DNA of 38,272 nucleotides from the NCBI GenBank assembly GCA_001809325.1, contig KV797012.1, positions 12,205 to 50,476 on the forward strand, given 5' to 3'. This DNA comes from Neisseria sp. HMSC077D05 (GTDB lineage: Bacteria; Pseudomonadota; Gammaproteobacteria; Burkholderiales; Neisseriaceae). Within the stretch, counting starts at the first letter, position 1, and each line of letters starts with the position of its first letter. This document shows, in pieces, positions 23,017 through 31,829 of this stretch. The notes under the pieces are model-generated. The model worked only from the letters and a program-made list of their open reading frames with translations, did no database searches and was not told the DNA's origin. The translations under genes were made by a program, and so were the position numbers.

Positions 23017-24717
23017 ATGCCCGTCAAAATCCAAACCCGCCCCGTCAACCAAAACGTCCTCGATGATTTGCTCACCGCCGGCGCCGACCCTTTAATCGCC
23101 CGCCTGTGCGCCTCGCGCGACGTGCAGAGTCCCGCTGAATTGGATGACAAACTCGCCGGTCTTCTACCTTATCAATCGCTGACGCATTGCGAAGCCGCCG
23201 CCCGCCGTCTGGCGGATGCCATCGAGCGCAAGGAAAAAATCCTGATTGTCGCCGACTACGATGCCGACGGCGCGACCGCGTGTTCCGTCGGCATAAGCGG
23301 CTTGGCGGCGATGGGCGCGACTGTGGATTTCCTCGTACCCAACCGCTTCGAACACGGCTACGGCTTGACGCCCGAGCTTGCCGAAATCGCCGCCGCGCAA
23401 GGCGTGGATTTGCTGATTACGGTCGACAACGGCATCGCCAGCATCACAGGCGTGGCGCGGGCGCAGGAATTGGGTTTGGACGTGATCGTAACCGACCACC
23501 ACCTGCCCGCCGAAACCGTACCCGACTGCATCATCGTCAATCCGAACCAAAAAGGCTGCGGCTTTCCAAGTAAAAGTCTGGCGGGCGTGGGCGTGATTTT
23601 TTATGTGTTGATGGCGCTGCGTGCCGAATTGCGCCACCGTAATTATTTTTCAGACGACCTTAAAGAGCCGAATCTGGGCGAACTTTTGGATTTGGTCGCA
23701 CTCGGCACCGTCGCCGATGTCGTTCCCCTCGACCACAACAACCGTATCCTCGTGTCGCAAGGTTTGAAACGGATGCGTTCCGGCAAAATGCGCCCCGGTA
23801 TCCGCGCCTTGTTTGAAGTGGCGCGGCGCGACTGGCGCAAAGCGCAGCCTTTCGATATGGGTTTTGCACTGGGGCCGCGCATCAACGCCGCCGGACGGCT
23901 GGACGATATGTCGGTCGGCATCGCCTGCCTGTTGGCGCGCGACGACGCAGAAGCGCAGGCATTGGCGGCGCAGTTGAACGACCTCAATATCGAACGCCGC
24001 GAAATCGAGCAGTCCATGCTGCAAGACGCGCTGAACGCCTTTCCCGAAACCCTGCCTTCGGGTCAGACGACCCTGGTCGCCTACCGCGACGATTTTCATC
24101 AAGGCGTGGTCGGCATCGTCGCCAGCCGCCTCAAAGACCGCTTCTACCGCCCGACCATCGTGTTCGCCCCAGCGGACAACGGCGAAGTGCGCGGTTCGGG
24201 GCGTTCCATTCCCAACCTGCACCTGCGCGACGCTTTGGACTTGGTGTCCAAACGCCACCCCGATTTGATTTTGAAATTCGGCGGACACGCGATGGCGGCG
24301 GGCTTGAGCATACTCGAACACAACATTCCTGCGTTTCAGATCGCCTTTGAAGAAGCCGTGCGCGAAATGGTGTGCGAAGACGATTTGTCGCAGACCTTCA
24401 TCACCGACGGCAGCCTGAAAGCCTGCGACATCACGTTGGAACAGGCGCAAAACCTCGCCCGCCACGTTTGGGGACAAGGCTTCGCGCCGCCGAGCTTTAC
24501 CGACGAATTTCACGTCATCCGCCAACAGCCCTTGGGCGCGGAGGGCAAACATAAAAAAGTCTGGCTGCAAAAAGACGGCTACGAATTTGAAGCCATGTTC
24601 TGGCGGTGCAGCGAAGACATCCCCGAATACATCCGCACGGTTTACCGCCCCGTGGCAAACGAGTGGCGCAATCAGATGGAATTGCAGCTTTATATCGATT
24701 ATTGGGAAGCGGCTTAA
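23017..24717 (+). CDS. recJ: Single-stranded-DNA-specific 5'-3' exonuclease RecJ
   Basis: The 566-residue enzyme degrades single-stranded DNA in recombination and mismatch repair. DHH-superfamily motifs are visible: VADYDADGATA with D80, D82 and D84; TVDNGI with D137; TDHHLPAE with D160-H161-H162; and the DHHA1 motif GGHAMAAG at 422-429. A C-terminal OB-like domain completes the usual layout. I use the ATG at 23017; the frame is open from a TTG at 22987, but that region reads a weak leader. An in-frame reverse DUS near 23649 encodes FSDDL. A CREE starts 14 bases after the stop. Confidence 0.95.
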   Translation: MPVKIQTRPVNQNVLDDLLTAGADPLIARLCASRDVQSPAELDDKLAGLLPYQSLTHCEAAARRLADAIERKEKILIVADYDADGATACSVGISGLAAMGATVDFLVPNRFEHGYGLTPELAEIAAAQGVDLLITVDNGIASITGVARAQELGLDVIVTDHHLPAETVPDCIIVNPNQKGCGFPSKSLAGVGVIFYVLMALRAELRHRNYFSDDLKEPNLGELLDLVALGTVADVVPLDHNNRILVSQGLKRMRSGKMRPGIRALFEVARRDWRKAQPFDMGFALGPRINAAGRLDDMSVGIACLLARDDAEAQALAAQLNDLNIERREIEQSMLQDALNAFPETLPSGQTTLVAYRDDFHQGVVGIVASRLKDRFYRPTIVFAPADNGEVRGSGRSIPNLHLRDALDLVSKRHPDLILKFGGHAMAAGLSILEHNIPAFQIAFEEAVREMVCEDDLSQTFITDGSLKACDITLEQAQNLARHVWGQGFAPPSFTDEFHVIRQQPLGAEGKHKKVWLQKDGYEFEAMFWRCSEDIPEYIRTVYRPVANEWRNQMELQLYIDYWEAA

Positions 24718-24730
24718 GGCTTGCGAAAGA

Positions 24731-24837
24731 TATGGTGGATTAAATTTAAATCAGGACAAGGCGACGAAGCCACAGACAGTACAGATAGTACGGCAAGGCG
24801 AGGCAACGCCGTACTGGTTTAAAGTTAATCCACTATA
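24731..24837. repeat. Correia repeat enclosed element (107 bp)
   Basis: The sequence equals the element at 21348-21454 except for G in place of A at the fourth base (TATGGTGG). Both lie in the same orientation. It sits directly between the recJ stop and a DUS-pair terminator. Confidence 0.93.
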
Positions 24838-24880
24838 AAAGGTCGTCTGAAACCGAAGATCAGGTTTCAGACGACCTTTT
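24838..24880 (+). terminator. DUS-pair terminator after recJ, abutting the CREE
   Basis: AAAAGGTCGTCTGAAACC and GGTTTCAGACGACCTTTT form a strong stem with a short loop and T-rich tail. The CREE end is contiguous with its left arm, so the element was inserted between recJ and its terminator. Confidence 0.85.
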
Positions 24881-25099
24881 GTTTAGGGCGGATGATTGTA
24901 CGTTAAATTGAAATATTATCCGTTTCCGATGATGACTCACCCGCGCAACTTGTATTTAAATTTCAAAAAAGCAGCTTTATCTGCATGATTAAAATCAACA
25001 GACCAAAAGAAAACAAAATCAAAAATCACCCTTCTATTCAAACACTTTAGACGCAATTTGTGATGAATCAAACTTCCTGACAGATAAACCCGCGATTGC

Positions 25100-25128
25100 T
25101 TGTCAGTCGGTAGATTTTAAAACATAAT
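25100..25128 (+). promoter_or_regulatory. Candidate sigma-70 promoter for the PfkB kinase
   Basis: TTGTCA (25100-25105) and CATAAT (25123-25128) are 17 bases apart. The predicted start near 25135 gives a leader of about 98 bases. Confidence 0.55.
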
Positions 25129-25232
25129 GCTTACGCGCCTAAGTATTGGAGTTTTACTACAAATAAATGATGGGTAAACCGTACGCAGCGCAGCAGTTCC
25201 AGCCAATCAACTCAAAGCAAGGAAGGCCTAAA

Positions 25233-26114
25233 ATGAAAGTAACCAGTTTCGGCGAAGTGTTGTGGGACGATTTTCCAAGCGGCAAAGTGTTGGGCGGTGC
25301 GCCGCTGAACGTTTTGGTCCGTTTGCAATCCTTCGGAGTCGATACCGCCATCATCAGCCGTCGTGGTGATGATGCCGACGGAGAAGAGCTGCTGCGCCAA
25401 ATCCAAGCGAAAAACGTCAATACCGACCTGCTGCAAGTGTGCAAAGAATGCGATACCAGCTTGGTCAAAGTCATCTTGGACAAATGCGGCAGCGCGTCAT
25501 ACGAAATCGTGTATCCCTGCGCTTGGGACCGCATCATCGTCGAAGATGCCGCCTTGCAGCGTGTCGCCGAATCCGATGCCTTCGTATTCGGCAGCCTTGC
25601 CACCCGCGACGAGATTTCCCGTGCGGCATTAGACAAACTGATGGAAAAAGCCAAATTCAAAATCTTCGACGTCAACCTGCGCAAACCCCACTACGACACC
25701 GACCGCCTGCTCGCCACCATGAAGCGTGCGGATATGCTCAAACTCAATGACGACGAATTGTACGAACTGTCCGCAGTTTACGGCTCGCCCTACCACAGCA
25801 TCGAACAAAACATCGCCTACCTCAACCGCTTGACCGGCGCCAAAACCATCTGCGTCACCTTGGGTGGACACGGTGCAATTTTATACAAAGACGGCGAACT
25901 CTACCGCCACTGCGGCTTCCGCATCAAAGTTGCCGATACCGTCGGCTCCGGCGACAGCTTCTTGGCAGGACTGACCTACAAACTGCTCAACAATGCCGAG
26001 CCGCAAGAAGCCATTACCTTTGCCTGCGCTCTCGGCGCCCTAGTCGCCTCCAGACACGGCGCGACGCCCGACATTTCCTTGCAAGAAATCGAAAGCTTCA
26101 TGAATCCGGCTTGA
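25233..26114 (+). CDS. PfkB-family carbohydrate kinase (fructokinase-like)
   Basis: The 293-residue kinase starts MKVTSFGEVLWDDFPSGKVLGGAPLNV, the form seen in fructokinase-like PfkB proteins. The C-terminal signature DTVGSGDSFLAGL (235-247) has the catalytic D241. FDVNLRKPHYD is a further family stretch. The sugar is unknown; no transporter or regulator is adjacent. AAGGAAGG lies just before the ATG at 25233, which decides the start over the open frame from 25167. A DUS-pair terminator follows. Confidence 0.88.
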   Translation: MKVTSFGEVLWDDFPSGKVLGGAPLNVLVRLQSFGVDTAIISRRGDDADGEELLRQIQAKNVNTDLLQVCKECDTSLVKVILDKCGSASYEIVYPCAWDRIIVEDAALQRVAESDAFVFGSLATRDEISRAALDKLMEKAKFKIFDVNLRKPHYDTDRLLATMKRADMLKLNDDELYELSAVYGSPYHSIEQNIAYLNRLTGAKTICVTLGGHGAILYKDGELYRHCGFRIKVADTVGSGDSFLAGLTYKLLNNAEPQEAITFACALGALVASRHGATPDISLQEIESFMNPA

Positions 26115-26140
26115 TGTTTGCCATCAAAGGATGTCACAAC

Positions 26141-26187
26141 AAAAGGTCGTCTGAAAACGGATTTTTTGTTTTCAGACGACCTTTTTA
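26141..26187 (+). terminator. DUS-pair terminator after the PfkB kinase
   Basis: AAAAGGTCGTCTGAAAAC and GTTTTCAGACGACCTTTT form a stem with a loop of about 10 bases, followed by T residues. Confidence 0.85.
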
Positions 26188-26244
26188 TATCGCCGATTCA
26201 CTTTTCAGAATACAGACTCGTGTTAAGCCGATTCTTCAGGCTGT

Positions 26245-26802
26245 TTACCAAACCGTCACAAACTGCTCCAAATCGGTATTTTTTGCGCCACTGCCCGCCT
26301 CAGTCGGTGAACCGACCATCATCAGCCCGATGATTTTATCTTTGTCTTCACAACCAAACGCTTTGCGCAAGAGCGGGCTGTTGACCCACATTCCGGTAAT
26401 CCACACATTGTCAAAACCTTGCGCGGACGCGGCAAGCTGCAGCCCGTAAGCGGCGCAGCCCGCACTCAACATTTGTTCCCACTCGGGCTTGGGTTTCGCC
26501 ACTTCGCGGTTGGGCGCAAAAGTCACGCCGATCACCATAGGCGCCATATTGCCGACTTTCTCGGCTTTTTTCATCGCATCATCGCCAAAATTCAACTCGG
26601 TAACCGTTTGGCGCAACAATTCGCGGAAACGTTGCAAGCCTGCCTCGCTTTGAATGACGGTAAAACGAAACGGACGCATATTGCCATGGTCGGGAACCTG
26701 CGTAGCGGCTTGCAGCATATATTCGAGCTGCTCCGCATTGGGCGCGGGCGCAGTAAGTTTTTTAGACGAGCGACGTGTGGTCAAAAGTTGTAAAGCATCC
26801 AT
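26245..26802 (-). CDS. Nitroreductase-family flavoprotein (YdjA-like)
   Basis: The 185-residue protein fits the small FMN-dependent nitroreductase family, closest in style to E. coli YdjA. The FMN-binding start TTRRSSKKL (8-16) is present, as are APDHG-like TQVPDHGNMRPFRF (34-47) and the C-terminal GLMMVGSP. It would reduce nitro compounds or quinones with NAD(P)H; the natural substrate is unknown. GGAAAG precedes the ATG at 26802. An inverted repeat GGAATCC-N10-GGATTCC lies 30 bases upstream (26832-26855). Confidence 0.9.
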   Translation of the reverse strand: MDALQLLTTRRSSKKLTAPAPNAEQLEYMLQAATQVPDHGNMRPFRFTVIQSEAGLQRFRELLRQTVTELNFGDDAMKKAEKVGNMAPMVIGVTFAPNREVAKPKPEWEQMLSAGCAAYGLQLAASAQGFDNVWITGMWVNSPLLRKAFGCEDKDKIIGLMMVGSPTEAGSGAKNTDLEQFVTVW

Positions 26803-27111
26803 ATTTTATCTTTCCATTCATTTGAAACAACGGAATCCATCTTAAACGGGATTCCTTGTGAAAACATCAAAACGATAAAGGCTATATTCGAAAAATACTG
26901 CGACAGACGGTGCAAACCGATTGGCTAACGCTTAAAGTCTTGATAAGCGATTCTCTTCAGGCTGGCAAGAACAAGGTCTATCCGTTCAAAACGAACCCTC
27001 TATATAGCACAAAGCCGGTTTGAATGCCATGCTTGATGGCGCAACAAAAAGGTCGTCTGAAAACCTTTTTCCCAGTTTTCAGACGACCCCTTCAAATCAC
27101 AATCATAACCA
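26803..27111. other. Intergenic region, nitroreductase to secF
   Basis: No gene is seen in these 309 bases. They contain the GGAATCC/GGATTCC inverted repeat next to the nitroreductase start and a DUS-pair hairpin beyond the secF stop. Confidence 0.6.
27045..27090 (-). terminator. DUS-pair terminator after secF
   Basis: AAAGGTCGTCTGAAAAC (left) and GTTTTCAGACGACC (right) pair with a loop of about 11 bases. On the minus strand the hairpin is followed by TTTTTG, 22 bases after the secF stop. Confidence 0.8.
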
Positions 27112-28047
27112 TCAGACCACGACTTCTTCTTTTTTCTTCACTTCCTTAGCGATATTGTCGCGGCTCAGACCGAACATCAGCAAGAGCGGGCTGGCGACCA
27201 ATACCGAAGAGTAAATACCGAACACAATGCCGATGGTCAATGCCATTGAGAAACCGTGCAACGCTGCGCCGCCGAACACCAGCATGGAAACGACCATTGC
27301 CTCGGTCGAGCCGTGGGTGATGATAGTACGGCTCATAGTGGCGGTAATCGCATTGTCGATGACTTGCGGAACGCTGTGTCCGCGCATGCTCGGTTTGCGG
27401 AAGTTCTCACGGATACGGTCAAAGACGACGACAGATTCGTTTACGGAATAGCCCAATACGGCAAGGATACCCGCCAACACGGTCAGTGAAAATTCCCATT
27501 GGAAGAAGGCGAAGCAGCCCAAAATAATCACGATATCGTGCATATTCGCGATGATGGCGGATACGGCGAAACGCCATTCAAAGCGCATCGACAGGTAAAC
27601 GATTATACCTGCTACGACGAAGCCTAATGCCATCAGACCGTTGGTTACCAATTCTTCGCCAACCTGCGGGCCGATAAATTCGACTTGGCGCAGGGTAACA
27701 TCAGGCTGCTCTTTTTTCAGCAAGTCCATCACTTGATTGGAAAGCTGTGCGGAAGTTACACCTTCTTTGTTGGGCAGACGAATCATGATGTGTTTGTTCG
27801 TACCCAACGCCTGAACTTGAACATCGCCCATTTTCAGGGTATCGAGTTTTTCACGGGTTTTGTTGACGTCCACGCCCTGCTGATATTGCACTTCCATCAC
27901 GGTACCGCCGGTAAATTCGACGGAGAAGTTCAAGCCTTTGGTAACGAGGAAGAATACGGCGGCAATAAAGGTTACCAACGAAATAAAGGTCGTCAGTTTG
28001 CCGTAGCTCATAAACGGGATGTCGCGTTTGATTTTAAAGAGTTCCAT
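27112..28047 (-). CDS. secF: Protein translocase subunit SecF
   Basis: The 311-residue inner-membrane protein works with SecD and YajC to use the proton gradient for late steps of Sec export. It has six predicted membrane helices, the periplasmic P4 start NFSVEFTGGTVMEVQY, and the RND-type VFDRIREN motif after helix 5. AAGGAG lies inside the end of secD, and only 3 bases separate the secD stop from the secF ATG, so translation is probably coupled. Confidence 0.97.
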   Translation of the reverse strand: MELFKIKRDIPFMSYGKLTTFISLVTFIAAVFFLVTKGLNFSVEFTGGTVMEVQYQQGVDVNKTREKLDTLKMGDVQVQALGTNKHIMIRLPNKEGVTSAQLSNQVMDLLKKEQPDVTLRQVEFIGPQVGEELVTNGLMALGFVVAGIIVYLSMRFEWRFAVSAIIANMHDIVIILGCFAFFQWEFSLTVLAGILAVLGYSVNESVVVFDRIRENFRKPSMRGHSVPQVIDNAITATMSRTIITHGSTEAMVVSMLVFGGAALHGFSMALTIGIVFGIYSSVLVASPLLLMFGLSRDNIAKEVKKKEEVVV

Positions 28048-28050
28048 GTC

Positions 28051-29904
28051 TTACTCCTTGCCTGCCGCTGTTTCGGCTTTGGGTTTCCATACTGCGCCGA
28101 TGGAAATGTTCTGCAATTTGCGGCGGCGTCCGTACCATAAGTTAACTAAGGCGCGGAAGACGACGACAGATGAGTACATCGAAGTCAGGATACCCAGACA
28201 GTGTACGACGGCAAAACCGCGGACCGGGCCGGAACCGAATACCAAGAGAGCGATACCGGCAATCAGCGAGGTCAGGTTGGAGTCGACAATGGTTGCCCAT
28301 GCGTGTTGGAAACCGAGGTTGATTGCCTGTTGCGGCGGCACGCCTTCGCGCAACTCTTCGCGGATACGTTCGTTAATCAATACGTTGGAGTCAATCGCCA
28401 TACCCAACGTCAACGCCAATGCGGCAATACCGGGCAGCGTCAACGTTGCCTGCATGGCAGACAAAATACCGACCAAGAACAAGATGTTGGTACTCAGGGC
28501 GATGGTCGAGAAGAAGCCCATCAGGCGATAGTAAATCACCATAAACAAGGCAACGGCGGCAAAGCCCCACAAGGTGGAATTGAAACCTTTTTCAATGTTT
28601 TCTTTACCCAAAGACGGGCCGATGGTGCGCTCTTCCACGATTTGCATCGGTGCAGCGAGCGAACCTGCACGCATCAACAGGGAAATATCATTGGCTTCCG
28701 CAGTCGACATGCTGCCGGAAATTTGTACACGACCACCGGTAATGGCTGAGTTAATGACAGGCGCAGTAATGACCTCAGATTTACCTTGATCGATCAACAC
28801 CATTGCCATACGTTTTCTGATATTGGCAGCAGTCAATTCACCAAAAATATTGGAGCCTGCGCTGTCCAAACTCAGATTGACAACTGCTTTTTCCATTTGG
28901 TCAAAACCCGGCTGCGCATCGTTGATATTGTCACCGGTCAGTTCAACCTGTTTGTTAATCAGCAAGGTTTCCGGATGATCACCACCACTGGACAACAACT
29001 CGAAACCGCTCGGAACATTACCTTCCAAAGCCTGGCGCACTTTGATGGGGTCATCTTCCACCATGCGCACTTCCAAAGTTGCGGTACGGCCAATGATGTC
29101 TTTTGCTTTGGCTGTATCTTGTACACCCGGCAGCTGAACAACAATTCGGTCAAGACCGGATTGCTGGATGACAGGTTCGGCCACGCCCAACTCATTGACA
29201 CGGTTATGCAAGGTAGTGATGTTTTGTTTCACTGCATCAGTGCGTACTTTATTAACCGCCTCTTCAGACAATGTCAGCGTGATGTTATTGCCGTCGGCAT
29301 TCAAATTTGCCTCAGGGAAAAGCTGACGCAGCTTAGGCATGGCTTTTTGTACGTCGGCAGCATCCTGCATCGGGACAATCAGACCGTTTTCAATTTGACG
29401 GATGGTGCCGGTACGGATTTTTTCACGACGCATTTCACGGCGGATGTCGCCCGAATAACGTTCAAACGTTTTCTGCATCGCAGCTTTCATGTCCACCTGC
29501 ATGGTGAAATGCACACCGCCGCGCAAGTCCAAGCCCAAGAACATCGGGTTGGCGCCGATTTTGGCCATCCATTCGGGGCTGTCCGCCAACAGGTTGAGCG
29601 CGGTGATATAGCCATCGCCCAAAGTGTTTTCGATGACATCGCGGGCTTTAAGCTGGGTTTCGGTATCTTTGAAACGCACTTTCAACGAGTTGTTTGCAAC
29701 AAACATCCCGTCAGTCTGAATACCTGCCTGTTTCAGCGCGGCATCGACTTTAGACTGGGTCTGTTCGTTAATAATGATGGCTTGTCGGTTGGTTGATACC
29801 TGCACTGCGGGCGTCTCACCGAAAAGGTTGGGCAGCGAATACACTACGGCAACCAAAATCGTGCACGCAATCAGCAGGTATTTCCATAAAGGATAACGGT
29901 TCAT
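28051..29904 (-). CDS. secD: Protein translocase subunit SecD
   Basis: The 617-residue protein has one N-terminal membrane helix (about 10-26), a large periplasmic domain with GLDLRGGVHFTMQVD, and five C-terminal helices with the RND-type VLINERIREEL motif. Length is normal for SecD. GAAGG precedes the ATG at 29904. It follows yajC by 75 bases and precedes secF by 3 bases, the usual yajC-secD-secF operon. Confidence 0.97.
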   Translation of the reverse strand: MNRYPLWKYLLIACTILVAVVYSLPNLFGETPAVQVSTNRQAIIINEQTQSKVDAALKQAGIQTDGMFVANNSLKVRFKDTETQLKARDVIENTLGDGYITALNLLADSPEWMAKIGANPMFLGLDLRGGVHFTMQVDMKAAMQKTFERYSGDIRREMRREKIRTGTIRQIENGLIVPMQDAADVQKAMPKLRQLFPEANLNADGNNITLTLSEEAVNKVRTDAVKQNITTLHNRVNELGVAEPVIQQSGLDRIVVQLPGVQDTAKAKDIIGRTATLEVRMVEDDPIKVRQALEGNVPSGFELLSSGGDHPETLLINKQVELTGDNINDAQPGFDQMEKAVVNLSLDSAGSNIFGELTAANIRKRMAMVLIDQGKSEVITAPVINSAITGGRVQISGSMSTAEANDISLLMRAGSLAAPMQIVEERTIGPSLGKENIEKGFNSTLWGFAAVALFMVIYYRLMGFFSTIALSTNILFLVGILSAMQATLTLPGIAALALTLGMAIDSNVLINERIREELREGVPPQQAINLGFQHAWATIVDSNLTSLIAGIALLVFGSGPVRGFAVVHCLGILTSMYSSVVVFRALVNLWYGRRRKLQNISIGAVWKPKAETAAGKE

Positions 29905-29979
29905 GGTAAACCTTCGATTTATTATGAAGACAAACAGCCGCGCTCAGCTTTCCGAGGCGGCTCTTGGCAAAAATACGGA

Positions 29980-30246
29980 TTACTCGGCTTTGGCGGCAAT
30001 CGCGTTACGTTCCACTTCGACTTCGATTTTTGCACCTTGACCGATGTCCACAGTGAAAAACTGTTCGCCGACTTTGGTAACACGGCCTTTGAAGCCTGCT
30101 GCCAAAACAACCTTATCACCGACTTTCAGATCGGCAAGCATGGCTTGGTGTGCTTTGAATTTCTTTTGTTGAGGACGCATGATCAGGAAGTAGAACACCA
30201 CCATAATCAGCACTAAAGGGGCAAATTGGGCCACAGTTTGATTCAT
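29980..30246 (-). CDS. yajC: Preprotein translocase subunit YajC
   Basis: The 88-residue, single-pass inner-membrane protein is an accessory of SecDF. MNQTVAQFAPLVLIMVVFYFLIMRPQQKK at the N-terminus is characteristic, and LKVGDKVVLAAGFKGRV starts the cytosolic domain. The ATG at 30246 is the family start; the longer open frame is leader sequence. tgt, often next to yajC, is absent. It is the first gene of the operon, with a promoter candidate at 30333-30361. Confidence 0.96.
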   Translation of the reverse strand: MNQTVAQFAPLVLIMVVFYFLIMRPQQKKFKAHQAMLADLKVGDKVVLAAGFKGRVTKVGEQFFTVDIGQGAKIEVEVERNAIAAKAE

Positions 30247-30332
30247 AATTTGTCCGTTTTCTAAGAGATTAAAATTAAGTAAAACACCGCTTGCGGCATA
30301 AAAAGGCATTGGTACGGCCGCAAAATTAAGCT

Positions 30333-30361
30333 ATTCTAAAGGTCGTCTGAAAAATTTCCAA
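30333..30361 (-). promoter_or_regulatory. Candidate sigma-70 promoter for yajC-secD-secF with DUS in the spacer
   Basis: On the minus strand, TTGGAA (30356-30361) and TAGAAT (30333-30338) are 17 bases apart. The spacer contains a reverse-complement DUS (TTCAGACGACCT). The predicted start near 30326 leaves an 80-base leader. Confidence 0.6.
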
Positions 30362-30392
30362 GCCTTTCCCTATTTATTAACCATATTTATCA

Positions 30393-30405
30393 TGTCAGGT
30401 CGTCT
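30393..30405 (+). other. Unpaired DUS upstream of the deacetylase gene
   Basis: A full AGGTCGTCTGAA copy lies between the yajC promoter and the deacetylase-family start, with no inverted partner nearby. Confidence 0.75.
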
Positions 30406-30477
30406 GAAAATGAAGTTTCAACGACATTTAAAACCTGACTTCTTCCCACCAACGACAGGCCCCGCGCCCTTTTCCTC

Positions 30478-31578
30478 ATGAAAAAACTCATTCGACGACT
30501 GCGTACGCGCCTACGCCGCCTCTTGGGTAAAAATGCGCGTACGGTCTGGATTTCTCATCCCGTTTTTGCGCAACACCAACCCGGCGCGGGACATCCCGAC
30601 TCGCCCGAACGCACTGCCGTTATCGAAGCCGAACTCAAACGCCAGGATATTTGGCGGCATCTGCAAACTGTCGAAGCCGAGGAAATCAGCGATGCCCGCC
30701 TCGCCTTGGTTCACCCGCGCAAATATCTGCGCTCGCTTGAAGCCTGCCAGCCACAACCGGACAAAATCTACCGTCTCGACGGCGACACCGTCATGGGTCA
30801 TGGTTCACTCAAAGCTGCCCGTCACGCCGCAGGTGCTGTCGTTCAGGCGGTGGATATGGTAATGAATAAGAAAGCATGGCACGCCTTTTGCGCCGTCCGC
30901 CCACCCGGACACCATGCACACAGCGATAAAGCCGGAGGTTTCTGCCTATTAAACAATGTCGCAACAGGTGTCATGCATGCCATCGCCGAATATCGACTCC
31001 AACGCATCGCTATCATCGACTTTGACGTCCATTACGGCGACGGCACAGCGGAAATCTTCAAAGACGACCCGCGCGTCCTGTTTATGAACCTTTTTGAAAC
31101 CGACCTCTTCCCATTTCCCGAAACCAACCATTCCGCCAACGGTGCCAATATGTTGCACCTGCCTTTCGCGTCCAACACCGGCAGCCGCGTCTTCCGCACT
31201 ACCGTACGCGAAAAATGGTTGAACAAACTGACCGCATTCAAACCCGAACTGGTCTTACTGTCCGCAGGTTTCGACGGACACAAACAAGACGAAACAGGTC
31301 GTCTGAACCTGCACGAAGCCGATTTCGCCTGGTTGACCCACAAAATCATCCAAGCCGCCCCAAGCTGCCCAGGCAGAATCGTTTCCGTACTGGAAGGCGG
31401 CTATACACTCGAACCTTTGGCAAAATCTGCCGCCGCCCATATCGGCGTCTTGGCAGGACTACCCAAAGCAGGCTATGTCGCCGCTTATCAAAAGCATTTG
31501 AAACGCGGTGGGCAGAAGAAAGAAAATACCGGCCCTGCAAGCCAAATAGGTCGTCTGAAAACAGAAAATTGGTTTTAA
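30478..31578 (+). CDS. Histone-deacetylase-family hydrolase
   Basis: The 366-residue protein is a class II-type member of the zinc-dependent deacetylase/amidohydrolase superfamily. Active-site motifs are RPPGHHA with H145/H146, DFDVHYGDGT with zinc ligands D183 and H185, AGFDGHKQD with D266, and EGGYTLE with the catalytic Tyr. Bacterial members deacetylate acetylated amines or polyamines; the substrate here is unknown. The N-terminus is very basic. No good Shine-Dalgarno is seen before the ATG at 30478, so the start is less certain. Two DUS are read in frame as GRLN and GRLK; the second encodes part of the last nine residues. Confidence 0.88.
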   Translation: MKKLIRRLRTRLRRLLGKNARTVWISHPVFAQHQPGAGHPDSPERTAVIEAELKRQDIWRHLQTVEAEEISDARLALVHPRKYLRSLEACQPQPDKIYRLDGDTVMGHGSLKAARHAAGAVVQAVDMVMNKKAWHAFCAVRPPGHHAHSDKAGGFCLLNNVATGVMHAIAEYRLQRIAIIDFDVHYGDGTAEIFKDDPRVLFMNLFETDLFPFPETNHSANGANMLHLPFASNTGSRVFRTTVREKWLNKLTAFKPELVLLSAGFDGHKQDETGRLNLHEADFAWLTHKIIQAAPSCPGRIVSVLEGGYTLEPLAKSAAAHIGVLAGLPKAGYVAAYQKHLKRGGQKKENTGPASQIGRLKTENWF

Positions 31579-31599
31579 ATTGCTATTTCCACATTAAAA

Positions 31600-31756
31600 T
31601 ATAGTGGATTAACTTTAAACCGGTACGGCGTTACCTCGCCTTAGCTCAAAGAGAACGATTCTCTAAGGTGCTGAAGCACCAAGTGAATCGGTTCCGTACT
31701 ATCTGTACTGTCTGCGGCTTCGTCGCCTTGTCCTGATTTAAAGTTAATCCACTATA
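31600..31756. repeat. Full-length Correia repeat enclosed element (157 bp)
   Basis: The element begins TATAGTGGATTAACTTT and ends AGTTAATCCACTATA. Unlike the 107-bp copies it has the extra internal segment with GAGAACGATTCTCT and GCTGAAGCACC, the long form that is known to carry an IHF site in pathogenic Neisseria. It lies between the deacetylase gene and the rpmG terminator. Confidence 0.95.
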
Positions 31757-31782
31757 CCTGAATCAAATACAAGAAACCAAGA

Positions 31783-31811
31783 AAAAAACCTCTGTCAGAC
31801 AGAGGTTTTTT
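31783..31811. terminator. Bidirectional rho-independent terminator
   Basis: AAAAAACCTCTGT and ACAGAGGTTTTTT form a perfect stem with a 3-base loop and A/T tracts on both sides. It ends rpmB-rpmG on the minus strand and could also stop transcription coming from the deacetylase gene. Confidence 0.92.
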
Positions 31812-31829
31812 AGTTTTTCAGAAACCGGA

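Larger units (their letters stand above)
24718..25232. other. Intergenic region with CREE, terminator and promoter
   Basis: No gene is supported in these 515 bases. In order it holds a Correia element, a DUS-pair terminator, an AT-rich stretch of about 200 bases, and the promoter of the downstream kinase gene. Confidence 0.7.

Noticed and set aside
24587-24838. Open frame running from recJ into the CREE
   Set aside because: The shared peptide in this frame and at 21102-21455 is simply the repeated Correia sequence read in one frame; no sign of coding selection.
28786-29796. 336-codon plus-strand open frame over secD
   Set aside because: Antisense shadow of secD; no recognisable domain and no ribosome site.
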